From Trichoderma breve (lineage: Eukaryota; Ascomycota; Sordariomycetes; Hypocreales; Hypocreaceae): a stretch of DNA of 64,000 bases. The stretch spans positions 1,009,501 to 1,073,500 of the forward strand of contig NW_026611594.1 of assembly GCF_028502605.1 (NCBI RefSeq), in the 5' to 3' direction. The notes beneath the pieces are model-generated. The model saw nothing but the letters and a program-made list of their open reading frames with translations, ran no database searches and was not told the DNA's origin. This document shows, in pieces, positions 1 to 11,049 of the stretch (the first letter of the stretch is position 1; each line of letters starts with the position of its first letter). A program made the position numbers and the translations under genes.

Positions 1-229
1 GATTGATATAGGGTGAGTGTTCGCTTTGGCAACCTAACAAGCTTACTTCCTATTCGGGCAATACTCATCTCTCTACATACGTCAGTGGAGATATTCGGAC
101 TTCGCCTCGGAGTTTATCCCCGAATCTCCCACCAGACAGAACTCACACCAAACAAAGAACCATTCAACAGCTACACTCATCGTCACAAACCTCCCTGAAT
201 CAGCCAAGCGCATCGGCACCTATACGCCT

Positions 230-1162
230 ATGAAAAAGCCGAATCTGCTAGAGGCTAAGCCTCAGTCACATACACTTGATTCCGCGGAAAGACGCCGTCT
301 GCAGAATCGTCGGTCTCAGCACAATTACCGTAAGCCTCCCTCCTTCATCATTACATCACCAACCTAGCTTGTAGGTCAGCATTGTAGAGACTTACCCTAT
401 GTCACAGGCCTTCGGGAAGCAGCCAAAGCGAAGCAAGACAAACGCATCTCCAAAGCAGCCTCTGTCCGGCGTGGCAAGTTCCTATTACTAAAGCCAACTA
501 AAGAGTCTTTTCCTGTAACCAAAGAGCGCCAAACACCACCTCTTCCGTGTGGTGCGTATTTCGTTTCTGCGCGGAACCTCCTCCTATCCGCCGACCATCG
601 ACTTCTCACTCTTGTTCACAATAACATCATACGCGGATTAGCTGCAAATGCCAGCCTCCTCAACTATCCGTGGAGTACCGTTTGCCAGGACGACGCTCTA
701 TCCAACTTCTCTCCCCACACGCCTAACCTGGACTTGCCAATAACACAATCATCTCTACCAGTCAACCTTCATCCTACGCCATTACAATATGAAGAGACAC
801 ACCACCCATGGCTAGATCTTATACCTTCGCCACAGTTCCGTGATAACCTCATTCGAAGATTAGCAACTACTTCACCAGAATGGGATTTTGAAACCGAGCT
901 CTGCGAGGATGTTACTGGAGTCGGACGCCTACAGTTAAGCTGCAGCAGACCTGGCTTCATGATATGGGGCGAAAACTCATGGGACGCACACAACTGGGAA
1001 GTCACAGAGGAATTTGCTCATAAATGGCATGATCTAATAGATGGATGCTGCGACTTCATCGTATCTACGAACGAATGGCGCAAAAAGCGTGGAGAAGCAC
1101 CGCTCCATTTGAAGCATTCTATAACCCCATCTTCAACCGAGCTTTCTATACTACCTGAGTAA
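230..1162 (+). CDS. bZIP transcription factor with C-terminal DUF3425 domain
   Basis: Two exons, 230-329 and 408-1162, joined across a 78-bp GTAAGC..CACAG intron; phase is kept (C|GC gives Arg) and the product is 284 aa. Residues 20-34 form a fungal bZIP basic region: Asn26, Ser29, Gln30, Tyr33 and Arg34 match N-x2-[SA]-Q-x2-[YF]-R. The intron cuts the basic region at Arg34, as is common in this family. The leucine zipper that should follow is short and weak. From about residue 90 to the end the DUF3425 pattern is clear: a DHRLLTLVHNN helix, an HPWLDLIPSP..RDNLI block, then IWG..W, WEV, HKW and STNEWRKKRGE. Members are nuclear, DNA-binding and often tied to stress or secondary metabolism; the target genes cannot be read here. 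The frame is open upstream without another ATG, so an extra 5' exon is possible. Its stop is 4 bp from the stop of the convergent dehydrogenase. Confidence 0.85.
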
Positions 1163-1166
1163 TCCG

Positions 1167-2280
1167 CTACAGTATATCGGGAACGTTCAACAGTTCACAC
1201 GTCTCCTTCCAAAGATTCTCCTCCACCAACTCATCAAACGCAAAAGCCGCATATCCACCATCCATCATACCAAAATCAGCCGTCGCCTCCTTTCCATACG
1301 AACAATTCTCCAAGTACACGCCACCCTTATCCTCCAAACACGAGGCAATAGCCGCAAAGACAGTCGTAGCCGCGCCTTGCTCCACAGATTTGAGCTCCTC
1401 CATATACCCAGGCGGCACATCAGCCTTATCCGTCTGCTGAGCTGCGTATCCTGCATACAAGGGAGTATGAACAGTCCCCGGGTGAAGCGAGACGGCCCTG
1501 ACTCCGCGAGTGGAAAAGTGTCGGTCGATGAAGTTGGCGTTGTAGATGACGGTGAGTTTGGACGTTGCGTATGCGGACATGGGCTCGTATGGTGTCTTTT
1601 TGAAGTTTGGGTCATCGAGATGGACTGGGAATAGTCTGTGTCCGGTGGTGCTCAAGTTGACGATGCGGGAACGACGGGCTTTGGTGCTGCTTGCTTCGAG
1701 GCGTGGGAGTAAGAGATATGTGAGAAGGAATGGTGAGACGTAGTTTACGGCCCAGGTTCGTAGTAACCCTTCTTCTGTGGTTTCGAAAGGCTCAAAAGCA
1801 ACGCCTATTTGGAGACAATATTGTTAGGAATAAAGACTCTGACAACTTAACAGGAGCTTGAGACAGTTTATACGCACCTGCGTTGTTGATCAAGACATTA
1901 ATGTGCTCTGCCTTGCTAAGAATATCCTCTGCGGCTTTTCTCACAGACGCAAGAGAGACCATATCCATAGAGATAACTTCAATACTTTGATACTTTCTTC
2001 CCTCGATTGGGGGAACGCTTGACACGATATTCTCAATGACGCTCTTTGCCTTGTCAGCATCGCGCGCCGTGATGAAGAGCTTCGCGCCGGTGGAATAGAG
2101 AGCTCGAGCAGCCTCGTAGCCAATACCAGAAGTTGCACCGGTAATCACAATAGTCAATTCTGATAAGCTGTCTTTACCAGCATTGCCATATTGAAATTCG
2201 TCTGCGACAATCTGGAGGGCAGTCGGACGAGCGTCTCCAGGGCCGTTGCGAGAGGCATGAGCGGCAGCGTAGCGGTCCAT
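1167..2280 (-). CDS. Short-chain dehydrogenase/reductase (SDR)
   Basis: Exon 1 is 2280-1878 and exon 2 is 1804-1167, separated by a 73-bp GTGCGT..ATAG intron that splits a Gly codon inside the NNAG motif; the product is 346 aa. The Rossmann nucleotide-binding motif TGATSGIG is at residues 47-54, NNAG at 132-135, a likely catalytic Ser at 186, and the active-site YATSK (Tyr213, Lys217) follows. The HPGTVHTPL stretch after the active site is typical of the retinol-dehydrogenase/WWOX-like branch of classical SDRs. Reaction: NAD(P)(H)-dependent oxidation or reduction of a small alcohol or carbonyl; the substrate is unknown. There is no signal peptide or membrane anchor in view, so it is probably cytosolic. 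It faces the bZIP gene tail to tail with only 4 bp between stop codons, so their 3' UTRs must overlap. Confidence 0.9.
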
Positions 2281-3078
2281 TTCTAGAGATAGATTAAATA
2301 AATTGAAATGAAGTCTCTATTGCAGCTCGAAGAAGTTAAAGATGAAGCTGAATTAATTATCGCACAGCAGAATTGTGCGCAAATAAATACTTTTCCCTTC
2401 ATCGCAGTGACATTCTCACAAAACCTGCTTATTACCCAAATAGGAAATAACACAAAACATCACCAAAACCACCAAACCCAAACCACGCCACCATAATCCG
2501 GGGTCCGATACTACGGGCATAAGCTGCATGTATGTAACACCATCAGCAAAATCTACAACTACCGGAAAATAATCCACTTTCAACTCATTCCCAAAAGAAT
2601 CCGCCGCACCTTCTTAGATCGGGGTGGTAACAACGAAACGGATATGCCCACCAGATTTCCGTCTCGATGACATTCCTAAACGAGCCAAGTCCATCTTCGC
2701 AGCGTCAGAACTCTATGGGCGTTTCAAGAGAACGCGTCGATCGATCGGGCAGTTGGATTTTAAGCATCGCGATTTGAGTTTGTTACTTTATTTCACGTTC
2801 GATATCGGTATTGGGAACGACGTCACGGCAATGGAAGAGTGAATTCTTGCAGGTTTGTTTTCTCCAAAATGGACTTTTGCACAAAAGGCAAAGTCATATT
2901 ATATTTGTTTCGTCGTAGTATTTATAATCGCTGAATTCAATAATCTCATCTCCATCAATCCATTACACCGACCTTCCTCTCGATGCTCCCATCCAACCCA
3001 TCAAATCTAAATCACACAACATCCCATCAGCACAAGCCCTCCTCACCTCAAACAGCAACAACAGCACAAACTCACCTC
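2281..3078. other. Intergenic, no supported gene
   Basis: About 800 bp between the dehydrogenase start and the end of the small secreted protein gene. It holds A/C-rich tracts around 2445-2490 and 3010-3070. One 72-codon frame (2624-2842) has no ATG, no homology that I recognise and no splice context, so I do not call it. The left end must carry the dehydrogenase promoter. Confidence 0.5.
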
Positions 3079-3264
3079 TTAGAGAGACTGGCAGAATCCC
3101 GTAGCAGCCTTAGTAGCAGCATCCGTAAGAACACAAGTCGTACCAAAGGGGCAGCTGAGAAAGTTGCCCTTGGTCATGCCGCAAACTCGCTTTCCATCAA
3201 CAATGGGGGCCGGAGAGGCAGCGACAAGGCCAGCAAGGGCGACAATGGCAAAGGAGAACTTCAT
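3079..3264 (-). CDS. Small secreted cysteine-containing protein (effector-like)
   Basis: Single exon, 61 aa, ATG start. Residues 1-17 form a clear signal peptide (MKFSFAIVALAGLVAAS) with a likely cut after Ala16 or Ser17, followed by a short SPAP linker. The mature part of about 40 residues has four cysteines (Cys28, 38, 44, 58), enough for two disulfides, with the spacing C-x9-C-x5-C-x13-C. I do not recognise a named family. Size, signal peptide and paired cysteines place it among fungal small secreted cysteine-rich proteins, which may act at the cell surface, in defence, or in host or competitor interaction. A TATA-like AATAAATA lies about 185 bp upstream. The function is not inferable from sequence, and a chance frame cannot be fully excluded, although the signal peptide is very typical. 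Confidence 0.7.
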   Translation of the reverse strand: MKFSFAIVALAGLVAASPAPIVDGKRVCGMTKGNFLSCPFGTTCVLTDAATKAATGFCQSL

Positions 3265-4528
3265 TTTTGCGGAGTTTTTCGTCGTTGGACTAGGTATTAA
3301 GATTATTTGCGGGTTGACCTTGCGGTAAGGACTGTAGTTGGTCTTTCAAAAATGAATTTTGCTTAAAGAGCGACTGGAGATGGAGAAGAACAAGAAAAAC
3401 CTCTTTTCCTCCTTTCGCGACGAAATCCGGGGGTGATCAGCGTATTTATTCACCCATCAACCAGCATAGCATAACCCAAACAGTCCCTAGCACTAGCAGT
3501 ATTACTCGTATGTAATCCCTAATGGCCACCGCTCTCACTGCCTCGTAAAGGAGTAAGTAACTCCATAGTCAGATCAAAAGCCCGGACAACACGGCCTTCG
3601 CCTCGTATTCCTTTGATGAACAACAGTCCCATCCGCCCCCCGTTTTCCACATCAGATCGCCAAGCTCGTATGGGAACGGTGGTCCAATGGGCTGAGCAGT
3701 CCCTGGCCGGTAATTTCGGCTGCTAATTTGCATGCTTCGTACAAGCACACCCCTGGTTCTGCTGGCGTTGGTGCGGCCCCGCCGTCAGTGACCGGGTTAC
3801 CCCTGAATAGCTTCACAGTTCTGCAACGTTCTGCACAACACCAAATTTGTCTTACATGTGGTTCGTTGCTGACGAAAGTGTGTATACGCCACACACACAA
3901 TTCCTGCGAGTATCTAACTGGAAGAAGCACAGAGAGAAGCAATTGACAGACCAAAAAAATGTTCGAGATGTCCATATTCGCGCAATTCTCTCGCCACTCG
4001 TCCCCATCGTCCATCCTGAAACAGCCCAGCAAATAAAGTTATATTTGATCAGAACCCTCACCGGGGACTTCTGTGGGGATGGCGCCCGCTTTCCGCAATG
4101 ATCATCCGAGCCCATCCGCCGTTCATGATGCATTTACGGAGTACCATTCAAAGATTCACATCTTGACACATTCAATACTACGCTTGGTTGGCCCTTTTGC
4201 GATTTGGGCTAAAGCTCTGTTTACCCGGCTCGTATTCCCCCAAGCTGGGCCATCGCTCTCTTTCTCGTTTCGACATGTCGTCTATCCTTTTTCGTACGAG
4301 TAAAATTACTCGAATGCCAAATGCAGCCAATCATATATACACCATGTTTCCATTGCAGCCATCACAATCATCATATGCAATGCCATGCCATGCCAGTTCA
4401 TGCAAACAAAATACACATCTTCAAGCAACCCATGCGCCAGATAATGAGACCGTCACATGCTCAGAGCCGCCGTATTCTAACACCATGCCATCTTCATTAA
4501 CCGTGTCGTGTGAACCCACTTCTGTCGT
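3265..4528. other. Intergenic, no supported gene
   Basis: About 1.26 kb between the small secreted protein and the end of rad5. Several 70-126-codon frames exist on both strands between 3650 and 4530, but they overlap each other in different frames, lack plausible starts or family features, and are not called. Around 4360-4400 there is a short run of ATGCC repeats. Confidence 0.5.
3446..3456 (-). promoter_or_regulatory. Possible TATA element of the small secreted protein gene
   Basis: On the minus strand the sequence reads GAATAAATACG, 180-190 bp before the ATG. Spacing allows a leader of roughly 100-150 nt. Support is only a motif match. Confidence 0.3.
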
Positions 4529-7500
4529 CTAGCTGAGGAGCTCCTTGATGTCTTCAATCCGCTGGAGCTTCTTCTCTTCGTCGTTCATCATGCCCAATGA
4601 CGTCGCGCTGAGAGAGCAGTTAGCCTTGTCAAACTTTAAAGAAGAAAAGATCATCCACTTACATAAACTTCTTTCTGTCCTGGATCTTCAACATCCTCTC
4701 CTCCACACTGCCCCTCACAATGAATCTCTTGACCACCACCTCATCTTGCTGCCCTAGTCTGTGCACCCGATCAATTGCCTGCAACTCCACGGCATAACTC
4801 CACCAGGGATCCATCATAAAGACGCGCCCCGCGCTCGTGAGATTCAAGCCGACACCGCCCGCGCGCAGACTCATCAACATTACCGTGAAGCCTTTGCTCT
4901 CTGTGAATTGTTGCAGGACGGCTGCTCGAGCCCGCTGTGTCATACTTCCATCTAGACGAAGGAACTTGACGTTGGCACGTGTGAGAGCAGCTTCGATGAG
5001 TGTGAGAAAAGACGTAAACTGCGAAAAGATGATAGACTTCATATATGGACGATCTCGACGTAGTGTTCGAAGTTCGGATATCAATGCGGCAACCTTGGCG
5101 GAAGAGGAGTTGACGCCAAGTCGCTGAAGACTAAAGCGAGGCTTTGCTGAAGCAAACGGTTCGTCAGCCTCATCATGACGCACCACCTCGAACAAATCAC
5201 GCTGGTTAATCGGCGTGCGGCAGTTGAAGCACTTTGGCACTCTGCCGTGATCAGTCTCGTGCTTGATAAAGTCCATCAGGCACTTTTTGCACGCAGAGTG
5301 CCAACATCCAGTGACAATCTGCTCATTCATCGGCTCATCGAAGCATAGTGGACATTCCTTTTCGGATTCGTTACGGATCTCGTCCAGCGCGTGCGCTCCG
5401 TATGTCTGTCTGTCGTTGGTGACTTCGTCTGTGATGGCAGTAAATTGCGTGATCAGTGACTCTAGATCCATATCGTCACCCAAGCCAGTAGCTGCATCAG
5501 CTGCGGCGCCAGCCTCTTCCTCGTCGGCAACAATGTCTTTATTGCGGACAAGTACGGGATGACAGCACGATTGTCGCAGACGCATAATCTGAGCAAAAAT
5601 TGTCGTGAACGCCTTGAGCACCGTACCTGCCTCGACGTTTTGCGCAAACGTATTCTTCACCTTATTGAAGATGTGGTCGTAGATATCTCGTTCCGTCTTG
5701 GATAGTTCCACCTCGACTATGTCAATCTGTTTTGGTGGAAGCTGTACCAGGGGCTGGCCGTCTGGCGTTTTCATGTCCTTGGTTCTTCTGGTGACCAATG
5801 GCTCCAAAACCGTCTGAACCACGTCCAATGCGCGCACAAAATCCCCTGACTCAAAGGGTACCGTGATGAATGTCTTCCAGAACGAAAAGTTGTTCCAGGG
5901 CTCAACACCCAGGAAGCGCACCAAGCTAAAGAGGTCTTCCAGCCTGTTGACAATCGGGGTGCCCGTCAGTGCCCATCGGTGATCGGCTGCAATCTCGTAA
6001 CATGCCCGAGCAGTCTTGGACGCCCTATTTTTGATGTAATGTGCCTCGTCGAGAATTACGCGGAAGAATTTGAGAGAGAAAATGCCCGTGTGGAAGGACC
6101 TGTCGCCGTTCTTTGCGGCGATGCTGGTGAATTCCGACAAAACAACTCCGTAGCTGGTGATGACAAGGTCTGGAGCGTTGGAGCCGCTGCAGAGCGACTG
6201 CAGATTCAGTGCCTTTTCTGCACCGTAATAGAGCTGAATCTTCATGGTGCCCGGCAGGGAAGCCTTTTCGGCCTCACTCTGCCACTGCGATAACAGAGAC
6301 ATCGGGGCAACCACCAAGGTAGTGCAGGGTGCCTCCAACACGTTTGATGAATTCTTGCCCAATCGCTGGAGCTGGTTCAATCCGTGCTTGGGTGATGATC
6401 TGGCTTGTCGTGAAACCTCGGATCGGTGCGAGTGAATCAGGCTGAGCATCTGAATCGTCTTTCCCAGACCCATTTCATCAGCAAGAATACCGCCAAGACA
6501 GTGTTGCTCCTGAACCGGAAAGTCCAACGTCAGATCACCAGAGTATGGGTTGACATAGAACTGGGACTGCCCTTCTACCGTAGGGAGATCCTTGTCGTCA
6601 ACATCTTTGAGAGGCCATAGATATTCCTCCCATAGCGGATGCATCGAGGGCTCCCTATGGCTCTGTTCATCTTTCTCTTTGGCTATCATCCAGTGCAGAG
6701 ATTGCCTTTGGTACGGGCGTAGTGTCATGGCAAAGGTGCTCGCTGGGTCGACCTCGGGCATGCTAAAGTCAAATGTTTGGGCCTTTTTATACAGGGCGTC
6801 GAGTTGGTCTTGTTCGAGCTCTTCTCCTTCTTCGGCTTCCTCGGACGGCGATGAGTTCCCAGATTCCTTGTTGCCATTTGCAGCCGTCTTTTTCGAGTCC
6901 TTTTGCTTCTGCTCGTCCATCTCGGCGGCTTGGAGAAGTCCCTTTCTCCCATCTTTTGCTGCAGCATTGGCGACGACCGGCTGGAGATTGATCTCCTGAA
7001 ATAGTCTGACCAGGGCAACCTGCCTGAGTCGGAGTTCTTTTTCTTGTGCCGTTTCAATCTGTTGTTCGAACCATGTAGCCGAGGAGTCATTAGCGGGCTT
7101 GAAGCTGCGGTCGAAAAACGCAGAGTCGAGCAAGGAACATCTCAGTTGGATGAAAATGGTGTCATTTGTTCGCGTCCGCTCGGGGCAATATACACAAGTT
7201 CCTTCAAACTTGCAAATCTTTTGGTCCATCAGCGTCGACACCCAGTTGGCGGTATCTTTGGCCAGACGCCCAATTTCCTGGCCGCTCTGGTTCGTAAATC
7301 GCACGATGACGTCGATTCGCCTCGAGGCAGCCGTGTTCATCTTGACAGGAGTGGGTGGAGCTCCAAGTCGGGGTTTCGTCTTTGGAGGTGGAGGGGGCTG
7401 TATCTTTTGTCGTTCAATTTTGACCTTTTCACCGTGTTTCAGGAGATTTGTGCCACTGCGGGTAGCCCATCCCTCGACGCCAAAAGCACCAATGTATCGT

Positions 7501-8126
7501 GAGGTTGGCATGTTTCGTCGGATGGGAAGCGGGGAAGGTTGGCTCTGCACATCGGGTGATTGTGTTCTGCTTGGGCCAGCGGCAGCGGGCTTCGACTTTA
7601 GGAGCTTCTTGTAGGTGCCGTCAAAGTACATATTGACAGCTCGCTCGAGATTGTTGCCGCAATGTTGCTGGATAGTACGCAGGATGTTGGCGGCAACTTT
7701 GCATCCGACAAAGCTCTCAAACGTCTCCTTGTCAAAGGTGACTGCTGAAGATTCATGCTGGGCTATGGGCTCGTTCGTCGGTGCTTGGTGTGGCTGCTCT
7801 AAGGCTGTTGATGAGCCAGATGCTGATCCATTTCGAGGAAGCTCAGGTAAAACATCTCGGCTCTTCTCTTCAGCCTTGACGTTGACGCTTCTTCCTTCGC
7901 TCTCCGGCTCCCAATCGCCATCATCTGCCTCTTTTTCGTCATCCTCGTCCTCCGTCTTGAAGAACCGCCTCGGCTCCAGTGACGAGCTGAACTCGTGCTT
8001 GGGGCTAAACACCGGATCCGACGAGGGCTCGTCCGGGTCCTTGAAGAATCTGCGCCTCTTTATCGGCGGCTCTTGCGAGGATCCCAGCTCCATGCTGTGG
8101 CGGGCCTCATTCGTGAATGTGACCAT
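4529..8126 (-). CDS. rad5: DNA repair protein Rad5 (HIRAN, SNF2 helicase, RING E3)
   Basis: Exon 1 is 8126-4663; a 55-bp GTAAGT..TCTCAG intron follows; exon 2 is 4607-4529 and encodes the conserved tail MNDEEKKLQRIEDIKELLS. The product is 1180 aa, or 1169 if the in-frame ATG at 8093 is used; that ATG puts the conserved KRRRFF motif close to the N-terminus, as in other Rad5 proteins. Order: KRRRFF; a UBA-like helical patch at about 137-172; HIRAN at about 210-340; SNF2 ATPase with DEMGLGKT (~550) and DEAH (~693); a RING inserted in the helicase (CPLC..C..H..C..C..C..C, ~925-970); helicase C-terminal domain with the DRVHRLGQ motif. Rad5 polyubiquitinates PCNA with Ubc13-Mms2 and remodels stalled forks in error-free damage tolerance, in the nucleus. 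It shares a 278-bp divergent promoter region with the complex I assembly factor. Confidence 0.97.
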
Positions 8127-8404
8127 TACAGTCCAGTGCAATCAAACCTGCCGCTAATCCGCTGGGAGACGCGCCGGAACTGCAGCCATGTCGCGACCGT
8201 GTAGAGAGGTCACATGACCGCGTCACGCCCATTTAAACCACTGCCCCATTTGTCCGTCGGAGTAATAGCCCAGCCAATCACGAGCTGGCCATATCTGGGC
8301 TCTCAAAGTTGCAGCTCTTTTTGTCGCACAATGCAATGCGACTCTCGCCGAGCCATCACCACGATGGTGGCAGCTGAGTGAAGAGTTCCGGCCCGTTCCG
8401 CCGC
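8127..8404. promoter_or_regulatory. Divergent promoter between rad5 and the complex I assembly factor
   Basis: This 278-bp region must serve both genes. It contains two MCB-like ACGCG cores (8169-8173 on plus, 8219-8223 on minus) and an interrupted inverted repeat GGTCACATGACC at 8208-8219 with a CACATG centre. ACGCG cores are known MBF targets upstream of replication and repair genes in yeasts; their use here is inference. Confidence 0.45.
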
Positions 8405-9586
8405 ATGCATCGTCCCAGCATCCTCACTCGAGGCAATGGCCTGAAAAGGCTCGTCAATGCTCCGCGGAGCCGTCGCAGCTACGTGACCGAGGCCGACGTC
8501 GAATCGGCTCGGCGGTACTGCTTGAAGCAGCTTCAGTATGTTTGATTACTGACTGTCATTGTTCTTGTTCTTAAAAAAAAAAAACTTCTTGTTCTAATCT
8601 TTTCCGTCTACAGGACAAGCGACTACGATGCTCACCTCATCCGCCGCTTCATGCCTCCTCCCGTCCAGGACACATACGCCGCCCTCCGCGCACTCAACCT
8701 CGAGCTCGTCCGGCTGCCCGAGATGGTGTCCAATCCCACCATTGGCGTCATGCGCATGAAATTCTGGCACGAATCTATCGACAAGACGTTTTCCGGGCAG
8801 CCTCCGCGCGAGCCAATCTGCATCCTGCTCCACCAGGCGCTGCAGCAGCTCGAGCAACGGGCTGGCGGCTCGTCGACGACAAAGTCGATCAAATTCTGGG
8901 TCTCGCGCCTTATCCGGACGCGGGAGAGGCACATGGACAATCGGCCCTTCGCAACCCTGGCCGCTCTGGAAGACTATGCCGAGAACACGTACTCCACGAT
9001 GCTGTATGCGACTTTGGCATCCATGCCGTTGCGGTCAATGCACGTGGATCACCTGGCCAGCCATATCGGCAAGGCGTGTGGCATCGTCGCTGTGCTTCGG
9101 GGAGTGCCCGTCCTCGCCGCCCCCGCGCAGCCCGTCCAGACTCCCTCCGGCCTCGAAACCCCGAGTCGCAACCAGGCCCTGCTGCTGCCCCTCGACATCT
9201 TGGCCGAGGAGGGTGTCGTCGAGGAGCACGTCTTCCGGCAGGGCCCCAACGCGCCCGGGCTACAGGATGCCGTCTTCAGGGTGGCCACGCGCGCCAATGA
9301 CCATCTCATCACAGCGCGGGAGATGCTCAAGAGGTTAAAAGCGGGGCAGGATCCCGGCCACGACTTTGAGCATCAGGGCGAGGGCGAGCACCAGTATCAG
9401 TATACTGATGAGAGTGACACTGTCCGCGATGTGCGGAGAGGCTTTGGCGTGCTTCTCGAGGCCGTCCCCGCGGCTCAATGGCTGCTCAACCTGGAAAAGG
9501 CCAACTTTGACCCGTTTGCCGTCAAGAGCAGCGGGTGGAGGCTGCCGTGGGGCATCTGGCAAGCTCTGTCCAAGGAGAGGATATAG
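8405..9586 (+). CDS. NDUFAF6-like mitochondrial complex I assembly factor (squalene/phytoene synthase fold)
   Basis: Exon 1 is 8405-8535, exon 2 is 8614-9586; the 78-bp GTATGT..CTACAG intron splits a Gln codon, and the product is 367 aa. The first 30 residues are rich in Arg/Ser and lack acids (MHRPSILTRGNGLKRLVNA..), as expected for a mitochondrial presequence. Then comes the family pattern: ARRYCLKQL, YDAHLIRRFMPP, RALNLELV, IGVMRMKFW, and RPLFAT-like and YAENTYSTMLY helices, with a C-terminal W..P....W tail. This is the isoprenoid-synthase fold of the NDUFAF6 group, which aids ND1/complex I biogenesis rather than making squalene; the Asp-rich prenyl-diphosphate motifs of true synthases are not evident. 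It is transcribed away from rad5. Confidence 0.87.
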
Positions 9587-9923
9587 ATGAATGAATGAGA
9601 TGATTGTGTAAAACAACGACAACAATGTTTATAACTTTCTGTGTAGCTGTAACAATAGTCATGTAATATTAGGAAATCCTCATTGAGATGAATCAATGCA
9701 CCGTTCTACACCTCATCCTCACCAACCCTCAACTCATCACATAACTAACCCACTAAGAGCGAAGCTCCAAAAGCGCCGGACTATCTTCTGGAAGCCGTCA
9801 CACCTTCACCACGGCAAAACCTCGGCATGACAGCCAGCTCAGAATTTCAACCAACCCATCCCGCAAAGGTCGCATGTCCCTCCCAAACCCATCCTCCAGA
9901 ATTCCCCGTAGACTGTCGCAAAG
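9587..9923. other. Short intergenic region between two same-strand mitochondrial-protein genes
   Basis: 337 bp holding the 3' end of the complex I assembly factor gene and the promoter of the mS6 gene. Nothing else is seen. Confidence 0.5.
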
Positions 9924-10446
9924 ATGCTCTACGAACTCATTGCCATTGTGAGCAATCCTTCACTGCCCCCGAAACAATCAATTCGAATCTTTGCTAATTT
10001 TGTACTTTTTCTCCAGGTCCGGCCGGGCAACCTCACCGAGGTAAAAGAGTACGTTCCCACCATGCATCCTCATCACCAAAACCCCAAACCTCAACCTCAA
10101 CCTCTCTTCATCCTCTTCAATATCCTGACAGAATTGTCCATATAGAATCGCCCAAACAGTCGGCTCCCTCGTTCTCAAAAACGGCGGCGTCATCCGCGGC
10201 CTCTCCAACTGGGGCGTCTTCTCCCTCCCCAAGCCAATCTCCATCCACCAGATGAAGCACACCCACGGCCACTACTTCGTCATGCGCTACGACTCCTCCC
10301 CCCGAGTGCACCACGACGTTCGTTCAACTTTACGCCTCGAGCCGCGCATGATTCGCGCTGCGCACGTCAAGCTTGGTGACGGCAAGCTCGAGACTGTGTC
10401 GAGGTTTGGGCCGCCTAAGTGGAGGACTCAGGGCAGTGAGGCGTAA
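9924..10446 (+). CDS. MRP17: Mitochondrial small-subunit ribosomal protein bS6m (Mrp17)
   Basis: Three exons: 9924-9947, 10017-10048 and 10146-10446, giving 118 aa. Introns are 69 bp (GTGAGC..CTCCAG) and 97 bp (GTACGT..ATATAG). The first exon is only 24 bp, encoding MLYELIAI; it joins to VRPGNLTEVKE and then IAQTVGSLVLKNGGVIRG. This is the bacterial S6 fold: an MYE(L/T)-like first strand, the LKNGG turn and the GHY strand seen as HGHYFVMRYD. The protein acts in the mitochondrial small ribosomal subunit. Gene finders can easily miss the two mini-exons; without them the reading frame appears broken. The upstream neighbour is also a mitochondrial protein gene on the same strand. Confidence 0.93.
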
Positions 10447-11049
10447 AGCGGGAATTGACGATTTTATTCTTTTTTAAAAACACTTTTTTTTACGGCATGG
10501 GATCAAATGAATCATGGACGACAAAGTTACAATTTGGGCGGAGTGTACATACGCTAGAGAGGGGAATTCCAACTTTGCCTCGTGTAAGATTATGACGATA
10601 TTAAAAAAGAGGTGGCATCGACCAGGGGGCAAGGGAATCTATCATGCTTGGCGATATTATACGATTTAGGGAAAAGGGAGATTTGAGCACCCGGAATGAT
10701 CCTGTACAAAAACCCTTGGGGTGCTTACGGAGAGATGATAAATGTCACATGGCAAAAGATCAACCTAGACGGTCCTTTGTGGCTATATGAAAAAAAGACC
10801 ACTATCAATTCATCTTGGTCAATCCGTGCTTCGTATAATTGTCGCTATAAGTCTATGACATTGCAAAATCGGAAGCTAGCCGGCCGAGGTATCCTCTCAG
10901 TCTCGCCTAGCAAGTCATCTAAGCCAGCCCCCTTTCCCTCGCGGGTGTCTGCATAATAAAAAAAGATGAAGATCCATCCCCGCCAAGCCAATAGTGTGCC
11001 CGATACGCAGTATCCCAGGCCGTTGTTGTGTATATGTGGTCATCTAGAT
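10447..11049. other. Intergenic between convergent genes
   Basis: 603 bp between the tail-to-tail mS6 and dcn1 genes. There is an A/T-rich stretch at 10465-10500, likely related to 3' processing of mS6. No gene is supported. Confidence 0.5.

Noticed and set aside
2624..2842. 72-codon plus frame upstream of the small secreted protein
   Set aside because: Begins with GTG, no homology or splice support.
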